From: Paraburkholderia adhaesiva
GTDB taxonomy: Bacteria > Pseudomonadota > Gammaproteobacteria > Burkholderiales > Burkholderiaceae
Direction: 5' to 3'
DNA length: 64,000 nt
NCBI RefSeq assembly: GCF_021390575.1
Contig: NZ_JAJEJQ010000002.1
Location: 1,674,001-1,738,000 of the forward strand
The position numbers and the translations under genes were made by a program. Below, one piece after another: positions 17,883 to 26,269 of this stretch (the first letter of the stretch is position 1; each line of letters opens with the position of its first letter). Under the pieces are notes generated by a model. The model was not told the DNA's origin. It worked only from the letters and a program-made list of their open reading frames with translations, and made no database searches.

Positions 17883-18329
17883 TTACTTCGAAAGCGCCGC
17901 CTTGACCAGCCCCGACACGGCCGTCATGTCGGCGCGGCCTGCCAGCTTCGGCTTCAGCACACCCATGACCTTGCCCATGTCCTGCGGGCCAGCGGCACCG
18001 ACCTGAGCCACCGCAGCGGCGACTTCGGCCGCAATCTCGGCTTCCGAAAGCTGCTCGGGCATGTAGTCGGCGAGCACCTTCAGTTCGGCGTTTTCCTTGT
18101 CGACGAGGTCCGTGCGACCCGCCGCCTCGAACTGGCTGATCGAATCCTTGCGCTGCTTGATCATCTTGTCGATGACTGCCGTGATGCCTGCGTCGTCGAG
18201 CGTCACACGATCGTCGACTTCACGTTGCTTGATCGCGGCGAGCAGCAGACGAATCGTGGCGAGGCGCTCGGCTTCGCGCGCACGCATCGCGGCTTTCATG
18301 TCGTCGTTGATCCGGTCCTTGAGGCTCAT
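17883..18329 (-). CDS. GatB/YqeY domain protein
   Basis: 148 aa, single YqeY domain (SLKDRINDDMKAAMRAREAERLATIRLLLAAIKQ ... PEQLSEAEI). It is related to the tRNA-binding tail of the GatB amidotransferase subunit; its own role is not established. Two tandem ATGs occur (18332 and 18329). The second is preferred because AGGTGA would abut the first. It lies between rpsU and dnaG, as in many beta-proteobacteria, probably transcribed with dnaG-rpoD. Confidence 0.92.
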   Translation of the reverse strand: MSLKDRINDDMKAAMRAREAERLATIRLLLAAIKQREVDDRVTLDDAGITAVIDKMIKQRKDSISQFEAAGRTDLVDKENAELKVLADYMPEQLSEAEIAAEVAAAVAQVGAAGPQDMGKVMGVLKPKLAGRADMTAVSGLVKAALSK

Positions 18330-18425
18330 CATTCACCTGAAATACGTTGGGGTTTCAAATACCTGGAAAAAACCCAGGCGATGGGGCCGCATACCTTGCT
18401 CAGCGCGCATACATCATATCAAATA

Positions 18426-18458
18426 CAAAAACCCGCCTGGAAACGCTTCCAGGCGGGT
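18426..18458 (-). terminator. Terminator between rpsU and yqeY
   Basis: A 12-bp perfect stem, ACCCGCCTGGAA (18431-18442) with TTCCAGGCGGGT (18447-18458) and loop ACGC. On the minus strand it is followed by a short T run. It lies after rpsU and before yqeY, so it should make rpsU partly or wholly a separate transcript from yqeY-dnaG-rpoD. Confidence 0.8.
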
Positions 18459-18625
18459 CGGCGCATATTCTCGACGGTTGCGACCACACCAGAGGGGCGG
18501 CCACGACAGCTTCACACGGACTACCTGGCCGGCGGTAGTACTACCGGCTGCACAAGGTGCTGCGGTTGAGCCCGCGGGGTTATCCCGAGGGCAAAGCCCG
18601 AATGCGAGCCGTGGCGACGCCGGAA

Positions 18626-18838
18626 TCAGTACATCTTCTTCGGCAGCATCTGGCCGCGCAGGCGCTTGAAGTGGCGCTTGACCGCTGCAGCCTTCTTGCG
18701 TTTGCGTTCTGCCGTAGGTTTTTCGTAAAACTCGCGCGCACGAAGCTCGGTCAGAAGACCGTTTTTCTCGATCGTGCGCTTGAAGCGGCGCATGGCTACT
18801 TCAAACGGTTCGTTTTCTTTTACACGGATGGTCGTCAT
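18626..18838 (-). CDS. rpsU: 30S ribosomal protein bS21
   Basis: 70 aa, the standard length, with the conserved N terminus MTTIRVKENEPFEVAMRRFKR and a very basic C-terminal half (ERKRKKAAAVKRHFKRL). S21 sits near the anti-Shine-Dalgarno region and helps initiate translation. The frame extends upstream to 18892, but the ATG at 18838 starts the conserved sequence. It is first in the rpsU-yqeY-dnaG-rpoD order and separated from yqeY by a terminator. Confidence 0.98.
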   Translation of the reverse strand: MTTIRVKENEPFEVAMRRFKRTIEKNGLLTELRAREFYEKPTAERKRKKAAAVKRHFKRLRGQMLPKKMY

Positions 18839-18919
18839 TTTCCAATAACGGATCTGGGGTAAAGAGAAACGAGTATAGCAGACGGATTTCACAAAGACGG
18901 CGGGACGTCAAGCCCTGCT

Positions 18920-20137
18920 TTAGAGTGCGCTCACGAACGCCGATGCAGCCTCTCCAGCCGCCACTCCCGAGGCCCAGGCCCACTGGAAATTGTAGCCGCC
19001 GAGCCAACCAGTGACGTCCACGGCCTCGCCGATAAAGTACAGCCCCGGAACGCGCTGGCTCATCATCGTGGCCGACGACAACTCGCGGGTATCGACGCCA
19101 CCGCGCGTCACCTCGGCCTTCTTGTAGCCTTCGGTGCCGGTGGGCGTGAGCGTCCATTGCGACAGCCCCTCGGCGACGCGGCGCAGCGTCTTGTCCGGCA
19201 AATCCGCAAGGCGTGCTTCGTGCGGCACCTGATGAGCCTCAAGCCAGACGTGTGCGAGTCGCGCTGGCACCCACTCGGCGAGCAGGTTGCCGATCTGGCG
19301 CCTGCTGGCGCTCTTGCCCTCTATCAATGCGGCCGCGGCGTCGCGCTCAGGCAGCAGGTTGACGCGGATCGGCTGCCCCGGCTGCCAGTAGCTCGAAATC
19401 TGGAGCACGCCCGGACCGGACAGCCCGCGATGCGTGAAGAGCAGGTCTTCGTCGAATGCGCCGCCCGTCTTGCGCTCGCCGGTCGCGACGTTGACCTCGA
19501 GTGATACACCCGAGAGCGTCGCGTAAGGCGCCCAGTCCTGCTGGGCGAACGTGAGCGGGACGAGGGCCGGACGCGTGTCGACGAGCTTGTGGCCGAACTG
19601 CTTCGCGACGCGGTACGCAAAATCGGTCGCGCCGATCGCCGGAATCGACAAGCCGCCCGTCGCGATCACCAGCGAGCGCGCGGCGATCGTGCCCTGCGGC
19701 GTGCCGAGGGTGAAGCCTGCGCCGTCCGCGTGGCTCACCGTTTCGACCGGCAGCGGCCGGCGCCAGGCCACGCGCCCCGCGTCGCATTCTGCGCGCAGGA
19801 CGTCGATGATCGCCTCGCTCGACTGGTCGCAGAAAAGCTGGCCCTTGTGTTTTTCGTGCCAGGTCACGCGGTGCTGGCGCAGGAGCGCGAGGAAATCGCG
19901 CGGCGTGTAGCGCGCAAGCGCCGAGCGGCAGAAATGCGGATTGTTCGAAAGATAGTTGGCCGGGCTGGCGTGCAGATTCGTGAAGTTGCAACGCCCGCCG
20001 CCCGAAATGCGGATCTTTTCCGCGAGGCGCGGCGCGTGATCGATCAGCGCCACACGGCGCCCCTGCTGCCCGGCGACTGCCGCGCACATCATGCCGGCTG
20101 CCCCTGCGCCGATCACGGCGATGTCGAATGATTCCAT
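18920..20137 (-). CDS. BaiN/YhiN (HI0933)-family FAD-dependent oxidoreductase
   Basis: 405 aa flavoprotein. The N-terminal dinucleotide-binding motif is IAVIGAGAAGMMCA, followed by the family signature EKIRISGGGRCNFTN and the second motif ARSLVIATGG. The C-terminal FAD contact is GLYFIGEAVDVTGWLGGYNFQWAWASG. The HI0933/YhiN family has no settled physiological role; one relative, BaiN, acts on bile-acid intermediates. The ATG at 20137 starts at MESFDIAVIGAG; upstream in-frame codons look non-coding. It is divergent from tsaD. Confidence 0.92.
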   Translation of the reverse strand: MESFDIAVIGAGAAGMMCAAVAGQQGRRVALIDHAPRLAEKIRISGGGRCNFTNLHASPANYLSNNPHFCRSALARYTPRDFLALLRQHRVTWHEKHKGQLFCDQSSEAIIDVLRAECDAGRVAWRRPLPVETVSHADGAGFTLGTPQGTIAARSLVIATGGLSIPAIGATDFAYRVAKQFGHKLVDTRPALVPLTFAQQDWAPYATLSGVSLEVNVATGERKTGGAFDEDLLFTHRGLSGPGVLQISSYWQPGQPIRVNLLPERDAAAALIEGKSASRRQIGNLLAEWVPARLAHVWLEAHQVPHEARLADLPDKTLRRVAEGLSQWTLTPTGTEGYKKAEVTRGGVDTRELSSATMMSQRVPGLYFIGEAVDVTGWLGGYNFQWAWASGVAAGEAASAFVSAL

Positions 20138-20340
20138 GGCGCGCATTCTACCTGTCCAGGGCGGTCTGTCGCGGCGCTTGGGGCCGCTTGCGGCTGCTCG
20201 TGGCCGCTTGCGCCTGGCCACGGGCCGGTCAGCCGGCGGTCGACCGCACTGCTATACTTTCAAGATTCCCCACGACTTTGAATTTGCAACGGTTATTGGC
20301 CGGACCAGCGCGTCCAACCGGCACCGTTGCACGCTCCACC

Positions 20341-21366
20341 ATGCTTGTTCTCGGCATCGAAAGCTCCTGCGACGAAACCGGCCTCGCGCTCTATGACACC
20401 GAGCGTGGCCTGCTCGCCCACGCGTTGCACTCCCAGATCGCCATGCATCGCGAGTACGGCGGCGTCGTGCCCGAACTCGCCTCGCGCGACCATATCCGCC
20501 GTGCGCTGCCGCTGCTCGAAGAAGTGCTCGAGAAGAGCGGCGCCGCACGTGGTGACATCGACGCCATCGCCTACACACAAGGACCGGGGCTCGCGGGCGC
20601 ACTGCTCGTCGGGGCGAGCATTGCGAACGCACTCGCGATGGCCTGGAACCTGCCGACCGTCGGCATTCACCACCTCGAGGGGCATCTGCTCTCGCCGCTG
20701 CTCGTCGATGCACCGCCGCCATTTCCGTTCGTCGCGCTGCTCGTATCGGGCGGCCACACGCAACTGATGCGCGTGACCGACGTAGGCGAATACGAGACGC
20801 TCGGGGAAACGCTCGACGATGCTGCCGGCGAAGCCTTCGACAAGACAGCCAAGCTGCTCGGACTCGGGTATCCGGGCGGGCCGGAAGTGTCGCGGCTCGC
20901 GGAGTTCGGCACGCCGGACGCCGTTGAACTGCCGCGGCCCATGCTTCACTCGGGCGATCTCGACTTCAGCTTCAGCGGACTCAAAACTGCCGTGCTTACG
21001 CAGGTGAAGCGGATCGGCACGAACATCTGCGAACAGGGCAAGGCGGATATCGCACGCGGCTTCGTCGATGCGGCCGTCGAGGTACTGGCGGCGAAGTCCA
21101 TCGCCGCGCTCAAACGCACAAAGCTCAAGCGGCTAGTCGTTGCGGGCGGTGTGGGCGCGAACCGCCAATTGCGCGAAGCGCTTTCGGCCGCTGCGCAAAA
21201 GCGCGGCTTCGAAGTGCATTACCCGGACCTCTCGCTGTGCACCGACAACGGCGCGATGATCGCGCTCGCGGGTGCGATGCGGCTCGAACGCTGGCCGGAG
21301 CAGGCGACGCGCGACTACGCGTTTACCGTCAAGCCGCGCTGGGATTTGTCGTCGCTCGCGCGCTGA
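20341..21366 (+). CDS. tsaD: tRNA N6-threonylcarbamoyladenosine transferase subunit TsaD
   Basis: 341 aa, normal length. It starts with MLVLGIESSCDETG. It has the metal-binding motif HHLEGH at about residue 110, the ASKHA nucleotide-binding segments LLVSGGHTQL and GLGYPGGPEVSRLA, and VAGGVGANRQLRE. With TsaB and TsaE it transfers threonylcarbamoyl to A37 of ANN-decoding tRNAs in the cytoplasm. No tsaB is adjacent. A hairpin with GCACGGCG arms follows the stop at 21399-21420. Confidence 0.98.
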   Translation: MLVLGIESSCDETGLALYDTERGLLAHALHSQIAMHREYGGVVPELASRDHIRRALPLLEEVLEKSGAARGDIDAIAYTQGPGLAGALLVGASIANALAMAWNLPTVGIHHLEGHLLSPLLVDAPPPFPFVALLVSGGHTQLMRVTDVGEYETLGETLDDAAGEAFDKTAKLLGLGYPGGPEVSRLAEFGTPDAVELPRPMLHSGDLDFSFSGLKTAVLTQVKRIGTNICEQGKADIARGFVDAAVEVLAAKSIAALKRTKLKRLVVAGGVGANRQLREALSAAAQKRGFEVHYPDLSLCTDNGAMIALAGAMRLERWPEQATRDYAFTVKPRWDLSSLAR

Positions 21367-21764
21367 GCGTCGAAGCGATTACGATCGCCCCCTGACTGGC
21401 ACGGCGGGAACACGCCGTGCCGCACTGCCGCTCCCGGCGATGTCACGCGATTATTCCGGCATTCCGCTCCACGTTCGGAACACGGCGATCTTTTCAAGCG
21501 CGCTCGACCGTGTCACGCATGATCGACTGCTTGCCCGGCTCGTGGCTCACGGGCTTCAAACACACAAGGCGTTCCAGGAGTCGGCGCCAGAGTGACCTTA
21601 GCAATACGCTACGGAATCCGAATCAATTTGCACAGACGAAACTGACTTCGTCGCGTCGCGCTTCCCTCAATCACCGGGAATCGCGAGTTTGCCCGCGCGG
21701 CGAAAGCCGCACAGGGCAAACCGGTTGAAACATCTGCAATGTCTGCGCGGTTATCCCGCGGCGC
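21367..21764. other. Convergent intergenic region between tsaD and folE2
   Basis: It carries two hairpins: GCACGGCG/CGCCGTGC (21399-21406, 21413-21420) after tsaD, and GTTTGCCC/GGGCAAAC (21687-21694, 21714-21721) enclosing a GCGGC-GAAA-GCCGC inner stem before the folE2 stop. Neither has a T run. They are probably transcript-end structures for the two converging genes. A 51-codon open frame at 21440 is unsupported. Confidence 0.5.
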
Positions 21765-22574
21765 TCACCCGCGTGCGCGCTTGTCGTGCTCGATCACGGC
21801 ATACGCGCTGTGATTATGGATCGACTCGAAGTTCTCGGCTTCCAGCACATAGGCGGCAATTCGCGGATCCGCGTTCAGGCGTACTGCCACATCGCGCACG
21901 AGGTCCTCGACGAACTTCGGATTCTCGTACGCGCGCTCGGTCACGTACTTCTCGTCCGGACGCTTGAGCAGGCCCCACAGTTCACACGACGCCTCTTCCT
22001 CGGCGATACGGATCAGATCTTCCACCGGCAGATCGCCCGCGAGTTCTGCATTGATCGTCACATGCGAGCGCTGGTTGTGCGCCCCGTACTCCGAAATCTT
22101 CTTCGAGCACGGGCAAAGGCTGGTCACCGGCACGAGCACCTTCAGGTACACGCGCGTCGCGCCGTTGCGCGTATCGCCCGTGAGCGTCACTTCGTAGTCG
22201 AGCAGGCTCGCCACACCCGACACCGGCGCCACCTTCTTCACGAAGTACGGGAAAGAGACCTCGATGCGACCGGCCTGCGATTCCAGCTTCGCGAGCATCT
22301 CTGCGAGCAGCGCGCGGAACGTTGCGGGCTCCAGCGGCGTCTTGTTCTCTTCGAGCAAGGCGACGAAGCGCGACATGTGCGTGCCCTTCTGGTCCGCGCT
22401 CAGATGCACGTCGAGGTTCCATGTGCCGACCGTAGGCTGCACGTCGCCGTTACCGGTCGTAACGAGAAGCGGATGGCGCACAGCCTTCACGCCCACGCGC
22501 TGAATCGGAATCTGACGCACATCGACGGAGCTTTGCACGTCCGGCATCAGGAAAGCCGGGTTCATCTGGTTCAT
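21765..22574 (-). CDS. folE2: GTP cyclohydrolase FolE2 (type IB)
   Basis: 269 aa. It has the COG1469 signatures PVTSLCPCSKKISEYGAHNQRSHV (metal-binding Cys within) and FVEDLVRDVAVRLNADPRIAAYVLEAENFESIHNHSAYAVIE near the C terminus. It makes 7,8-dihydroneopterin triphosphate from GTP, the first step of folate and queuosine precursor synthesis, using metals other than zinc. The start at 22574 is chosen as MNQMNPAFLMPDVQ, typical for the family. A strong hairpin lies 43 bp upstream (22617-22640). Confidence 0.95.
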   Translation of the reverse strand: MNQMNPAFLMPDVQSSVDVRQIPIQRVGVKAVRHPLLVTTGNGDVQPTVGTWNLDVHLSADQKGTHMSRFVALLEENKTPLEPATFRALLAEMLAKLESQAGRIEVSFPYFVKKVAPVSGVASLLDYEVTLTGDTRNGATRVYLKVLVPVTSLCPCSKKISEYGAHNQRSHVTINAELAGDLPVEDLIRIAEEEASCELWGLLKRPDEKYVTERAYENPKFVEDLVRDVAVRLNADPRIAAYVLEAENFESIHNHSAYAVIEHDKRARG

Positions 22575-22616
22575 GTTCTTATCCTTCGGGGTGCGCACAA
22601 CACGGCGCACAATGAC

Positions 22617-22640
22617 AAGCGCCGGCATAAGCCGGCGCTT
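22617..22640. repeat. Perfect hairpin between dxs and folE2
   Basis: AAGCGCCGGC (22617-22626) and GCCGGCGCTT (22631-22640) with an ATAA loop. It lies 104 bp after the dxs stop and 43 bp before the folE2 start on the minus strand. There is no T run. It could end the dxs transcript or form part of the folE2 leader. Confidence 0.6.
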
Positions 22641-22744
22641 GACGGCAGGTCGGGGTCGATAACCCAACCGCCGTTACATACTTAAACTGGGTAGTCGCAG
22701 CCGCCGGCGTCGGGCATGAGCCCCGCCGGCGTGGCACGAGTCGC

Positions 22745-24652
22745 TTACGCGACGCGCATCACAGACTTGCCGGATGCGTTCGCCGCGTGATCGAGGAAGC
22801 GCTCGCGAATCGACTTCGCAATCCCTGCCGCGTCGAGCCCCGCGCTTGCCAGCAGCTTCGCCGGATCGCCGTGGTCGATGAAGCGGTCGGGGAGCCCCAA
22901 TTGTAGTACGGGCTTGACAACCCCACTTTCAAGCAGGGCTTCCACGCAGGCCGAGCCCGCGCCGCCCATGATGCAGCCTTCCTCGACGGTCACGAGGTAA
23001 TCGTGCGTCTCAGCGAGCTTGAGCACGAGTTCCGTATCGAGCGGCTTCACGAAACGCATGTTCGCGACGGTGGCGTCGAGTTCGCCCGCTGCAGCGAGCG
23101 ACGGCGGCACCATCGTGCCGAACGCGAGGATCGCGATGCGCTTGCCCGCAGGCGCGTTGCTCTCGCGACGGATTTCGCCCTTGCCCACCGGCAGCGCGGC
23201 CATCTGCTTGACGGTCGCGACGCCGGTGCCCGCACCGCGCGGATAGCGCACGGCCGTCGGGCAGTCCTGCTGAAGCGCCGTATAGAGCATCTGGCGGCAT
23301 TCGTTTTCGTCGGACGCGGCCATGATCATCATGTTCGGGATGCAGCGCATGAACGCGAGATCATAAGCGCCCGCGTGCGTCGCGCCGTCCGCGCCAACAA
23401 GGCCCGCGCGGTCGATTGCGAACACCACCGGCAAGTTCTGCAACGCAACGTCGTGAATCAGCTGGTCGTAGGCACGCTGCAGGAAGGTCGAATAGATCGC
23501 GACGACGGGCTTGAGGCCCTCGGCCGCGAGACCACCGGCGAACGTCACCGCGTGCTGCTCGGCGATACCGACGTCGAAGTAACGATCCGGGAAGCGTTTT
23601 TCGAACTCGACGAGACCCGAGCCTTCACGCATCGCCGGCGTAATGCCGACCACGCGTGCGTCCAGTTCAGCGGCGTCGCACAGCCATTCGCCGAAGACCT
23701 GCGTGTAGGTCTTCTTCGCGGGCGTCGTCGACGGCTTGATGCCTTCAGCCGGGTTGAACTTGCCGGGGCCGTGGTACAGGACCGGATCGGCTTCGGCGAG
23801 CTTGTAGCCCTGACCTTTCTTCGTCACGACGTGCAGGAATTGCGGGCCGCGCAGTTCCTTGATGTTCTGCAGCGTCGGGATCAGCGAATCGAGATCGTGA
23901 CCGTCGATCGGCCCGATGTAGTTGAAGCCGAACTCCTCGAACAGCGTGGCCGGCACGATCATGCCCTTCGCGTGCTCTTCGAGCTTGCGTGCAAGGTCGA
24001 GCACCGGCGGCGCATGGCGCAGCACGCGCTCCACGCCCGCACGCGCGGCGGCGTAGAAGCGGCCCGACATCAGGCGCGCGAGGTGGCGATTCAGCGCGCC
24101 GACCGGCGGCGAGATCGACATATCGTTGTCGTTGAGAATGACGAGCAACGGCACATCATCTTCGACGCCCGCGTTGTTCAGCGCCTCGAAGGCCATGCCG
24201 GCCGTCATCGCCCCGTCGCCGATCACGGCGATGCCCATAGCGTTTTCGCCCTTGAGCTTGCTGGCGATCGCCATGCCGAGCGCCGCCGAAATCGACGTGC
24301 TCGAGTGCGCGGTGCCGAACGTGTCGTACTCCGACTCGTCGCGGCGCGGGAAACCCGAGATGCCGCCGAGCTGACGCAACGAGTGCATCTGGTCGCGGCG
24401 GCCGGTCAGGATCTTGTGCGGATAGGTCTGATGACCGACGTCCCAGACGATGCGATCGCGCGGCGTGTCGAACACGTAGTGCAGCGCGATCGTCAGTTCG
24501 ACCGTACCGAGGTTGGACGACAGGTGGCCGCCCGTTTGCGAGACGCTGTCGAGAACAAAGGCGCGCAGTTCGTCCGCGAGCGGTTGCAACTGTCGGCGAT
24601 CGAGGCGGCGCAAATCCGCCGGGTCGTCAATGGTTTTCAGCAAGTCGTACAT
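22745..24652 (-). CDS. dxs: 1-deoxy-D-xylulose-5-phosphate synthase
   Basis: 635 aa, full length. The thiamine-diphosphate motif is GDGAMTAGMAFEALNN. Transketolase-type segments include GTAHSSTSISAALGMA, IDRAGLVGADGATHAGAYDLAFMR and the C-terminal TVEEGCIMGGAGSACVE. It condenses pyruvate and glyceraldehyde-3-phosphate, the first step of the MEP isoprenoid route and a source for thiamine and pyridoxal. The start at 24652 is MYDLLKTIDDP; a second ATG lies three bases upstream. It is downstream of ispA and xseB on the same strand, the common proteobacterial cluster. Confidence 0.98.
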   Translation of the reverse strand: MYDLLKTIDDPADLRRLDRRQLQPLADELRAFVLDSVSQTGGHLSSNLGTVELTIALHYVFDTPRDRIVWDVGHQTYPHKILTGRRDQMHSLRQLGGISGFPRRDESEYDTFGTAHSSTSISAALGMAIASKLKGENAMGIAVIGDGAMTAGMAFEALNNAGVEDDVPLLVILNDNDMSISPPVGALNRHLARLMSGRFYAAARAGVERVLRHAPPVLDLARKLEEHAKGMIVPATLFEEFGFNYIGPIDGHDLDSLIPTLQNIKELRGPQFLHVVTKKGQGYKLAEADPVLYHGPGKFNPAEGIKPSTTPAKKTYTQVFGEWLCDAAELDARVVGITPAMREGSGLVEFEKRFPDRYFDVGIAEQHAVTFAGGLAAEGLKPVVAIYSTFLQRAYDQLIHDVALQNLPVVFAIDRAGLVGADGATHAGAYDLAFMRCIPNMMIMAASDENECRQMLYTALQQDCPTAVRYPRGAGTGVATVKQMAALPVGKGEIRRESNAPAGKRIAILAFGTMVPPSLAAAGELDATVANMRFVKPLDTELVLKLAETHDYLVTVEEGCIMGGAGSACVEALLESGVVKPVLQLGLPDRFIDHGDPAKLLASAGLDAAGIAKSIRERFLDHAANASGKSVMRVA

Positions 24653-24747
24653 CATCGTTCCATTGTAGGAAAACGGGCGCTCCCGCACTTCTGGCGCGCA
24701 TTACTCCCCTTTCATGCGCGCGGGCGGGTTGACGCAATCAAGCACAG

Positions 24748-25629
24748 TCAACTGAGCCGGTTGACAACCAGATCAGCGAGTTCTGCGAGGCGCTGTGCGC
24801 GCGCGCCGAACGGTTCGAGCGCGGCATGGGCGTCGCTGCGCAATTGCTGTGCGAGGGCACGCGATGCATCCAGACCGATGATCGACACATAGGTCGGCTT
24901 GCCGTCCTTCGCGTCCTTGCCAGCGGTCTTGCCGAGCGTCGCCGAGTCGGCGGTGACGTCGAGGATGTCGTCCACCACCTGGAAGGCGAGACCCACGGCC
25001 CGCGCGTACACGTCGAGCGCGCGCAGCGTGTCGGCGGACGGTGCGTCACCGGCCACCGCACCCATGCGGACCGACGCGCGCAAAAGCGCACCGGTCTTCA
25101 GCTGGTGCATCGTTTCGAGTTCTTCGCGTGTGAGCGCACGGCCCACGCTCGCGAGGTCGATGGCCTGGCCACCCGCCATGCCAATCGAGCCGCTCGCCAG
25201 CGCGAGTTCGCGCACGAGCGCGGCCTGACGCGGTGCGTCCAGCACATCCGACGTCAGCGTAATGAAAGCTTGCGACTGCAGCGCGTCGCCAACCAGCAGC
25301 GCCGTCGGCTCGTCGTACTTCACATGGACCGTCGGCTTCCCGCGCCGCAGATCGTCGTCGTCCATGCACGGCATGTCGTCGTGCACGAGCGAATAGACGT
25401 GGATCATCTCCAGTGCGCAGGCTGCCGCGTCGAGCGCCTCGGGCGTCGCACCGGTCAGCTCGCCCGCGGCGTGGCACAGGAGCGGCCGCACGCGCTTGCC
25501 GCCGCCGAGCACCGCATAACGCATGGCGTCATGCAGCCCCGCGGGCAGCACCGTGGCTGCCGGCAAATAGTGTTCGAGCGCGGTTTCGACCCGGTCCAGC
25601 ACCAGCCGGGTCCATTGTTCAAATGTCAT
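24748..25629 (-). CDS. ispA: Farnesyl diphosphate synthase
   Basis: 293 aa trans-prenyltransferase. The first aspartate-rich motif is HDDMPCMDDDDLRRGKPT and the second is FQVVDDILDVT, both intact. It condenses dimethylallyl or geranyl diphosphate with isopentenyl diphosphate to C15 FPP. Its start codon overlaps the xseB stop by four bases, which implies translational coupling, and dxs follows 95 bp downstream. Together they form an isoprenoid-supply operon. Confidence 0.96.
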   Translation of the reverse strand: MTFEQWTRLVLDRVETALEHYLPAATVLPAGLHDAMRYAVLGGGKRVRPLLCHAAGELTGATPEALDAAACALEMIHVYSLVHDDMPCMDDDDLRRGKPTVHVKYDEPTALLVGDALQSQAFITLTSDVLDAPRQAALVRELALASGSIGMAGGQAIDLASVGRALTREELETMHQLKTGALLRASVRMGAVAGDAPSADTLRALDVYARAVGLAFQVVDDILDVTADSATLGKTAGKDAKDGKPTYVSIIGLDASRALAQQLRSDAHAALEPFGARAQRLAELADLVVNRLS

Positions 25630-25970
25630 AGATCGTCGTCACCGCCCGAAGCGGAGCTTGTCGTATTGAGGGGCACAGGCCGAAGCGTTTCGCCATCGAG
25701 CACGCGCACCTGTTGTTCAACCTTTTCCAGCTGTTGCTGGCAGAACCTCACCAGCACGGCACCGCGCCGGTAGGCGGCCAGAGATTCCTCGAGGCTCAGG
25801 CTCCCGCCTTCCATGCGCGCCACGAGTGCGTCGAGCTCCGCCAGTGCGGCCTCATAGCTCTCGGGCTGCGCCAGACCGTCAGCGCCACCCTTGCCGCCGC
25901 CCTTGCCACCATCGGCATCACTGGGGCTTTCGGCCGCCGGGGCACCGTCTTTCGATGCGGATTTCGCCAT
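25626..25970 (-). CDS. xseB: Exodeoxyribonuclease VII small subunit
   Basis: 114 aa. The conserved XseB core is YEAALAELDALVARMEGGSLSLEESLAAYRRG ... LVRFCQQQLEKVEQQV. It has an unusually long N-terminal low-complexity extension (about 40 residues, Gly/Lys/Ala-rich) and a Ser/Asp-rich tail; E. coli XseB is about 80 aa. The small subunit binds XseA to form the single-strand exonuclease. The start at 25970 is MAKSASKDG; an extended frame to 25982 is less likely. First gene of xseB-ispA-dxs. Confidence 0.95.
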   Translation of the reverse strand: MAKSASKDGAPAAESPSDADGGKGGGKGGADGLAQPESYEAALAELDALVARMEGGSLSLEESLAAYRRGAVLVRFCQQQLEKVEQQVRVLDGETLRPVPLNTTSSASGGDDDL

Positions 25971-26269
25971 GAGTCGTCGCAATATTGAAACAAGGCGGAC
26001 ATTCTACGGCAAAAGCGACCGGTCCGACCCGCTCGCCGGCTCGCCTCCCCTTGGCGTCACGCAAGAATCACACGATGCGATCCTGAACGAAATTGAGACC
26101 AACGGCGCAGTCACCGTGCAGTTAAAGCGTATCGCCGATGCAATTTTGACAAAAATCAGTGACTTAACTACCCGCGGGGGAACTAAGCGGGTACAATCTC
26201 CGGTTCCCCAAAATCGAATCTTCGATGGTTGGGTTGTTCACTGCTTTCACGTCTTCATCGGGAGTGGGA

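Noticed and set aside
21440..21595. 51-codon frame after tsaD
   Set aside because: Plausible-looking peptide but no ribosome-binding site, and it lies among transcript-end hairpins.
23003..24892. 629-codon plus-strand frame opposite dxs
   Set aside because: dxs on the other strand has all family motifs; this frame is Arg/His-rich noise.
26146..26197. TTGACA and TACAAT upstream of the Rieske gene as a promoter
   Set aside because: The hexamers are 40 bp apart, far from the 16-18 bp needed; they do not form one promoter.
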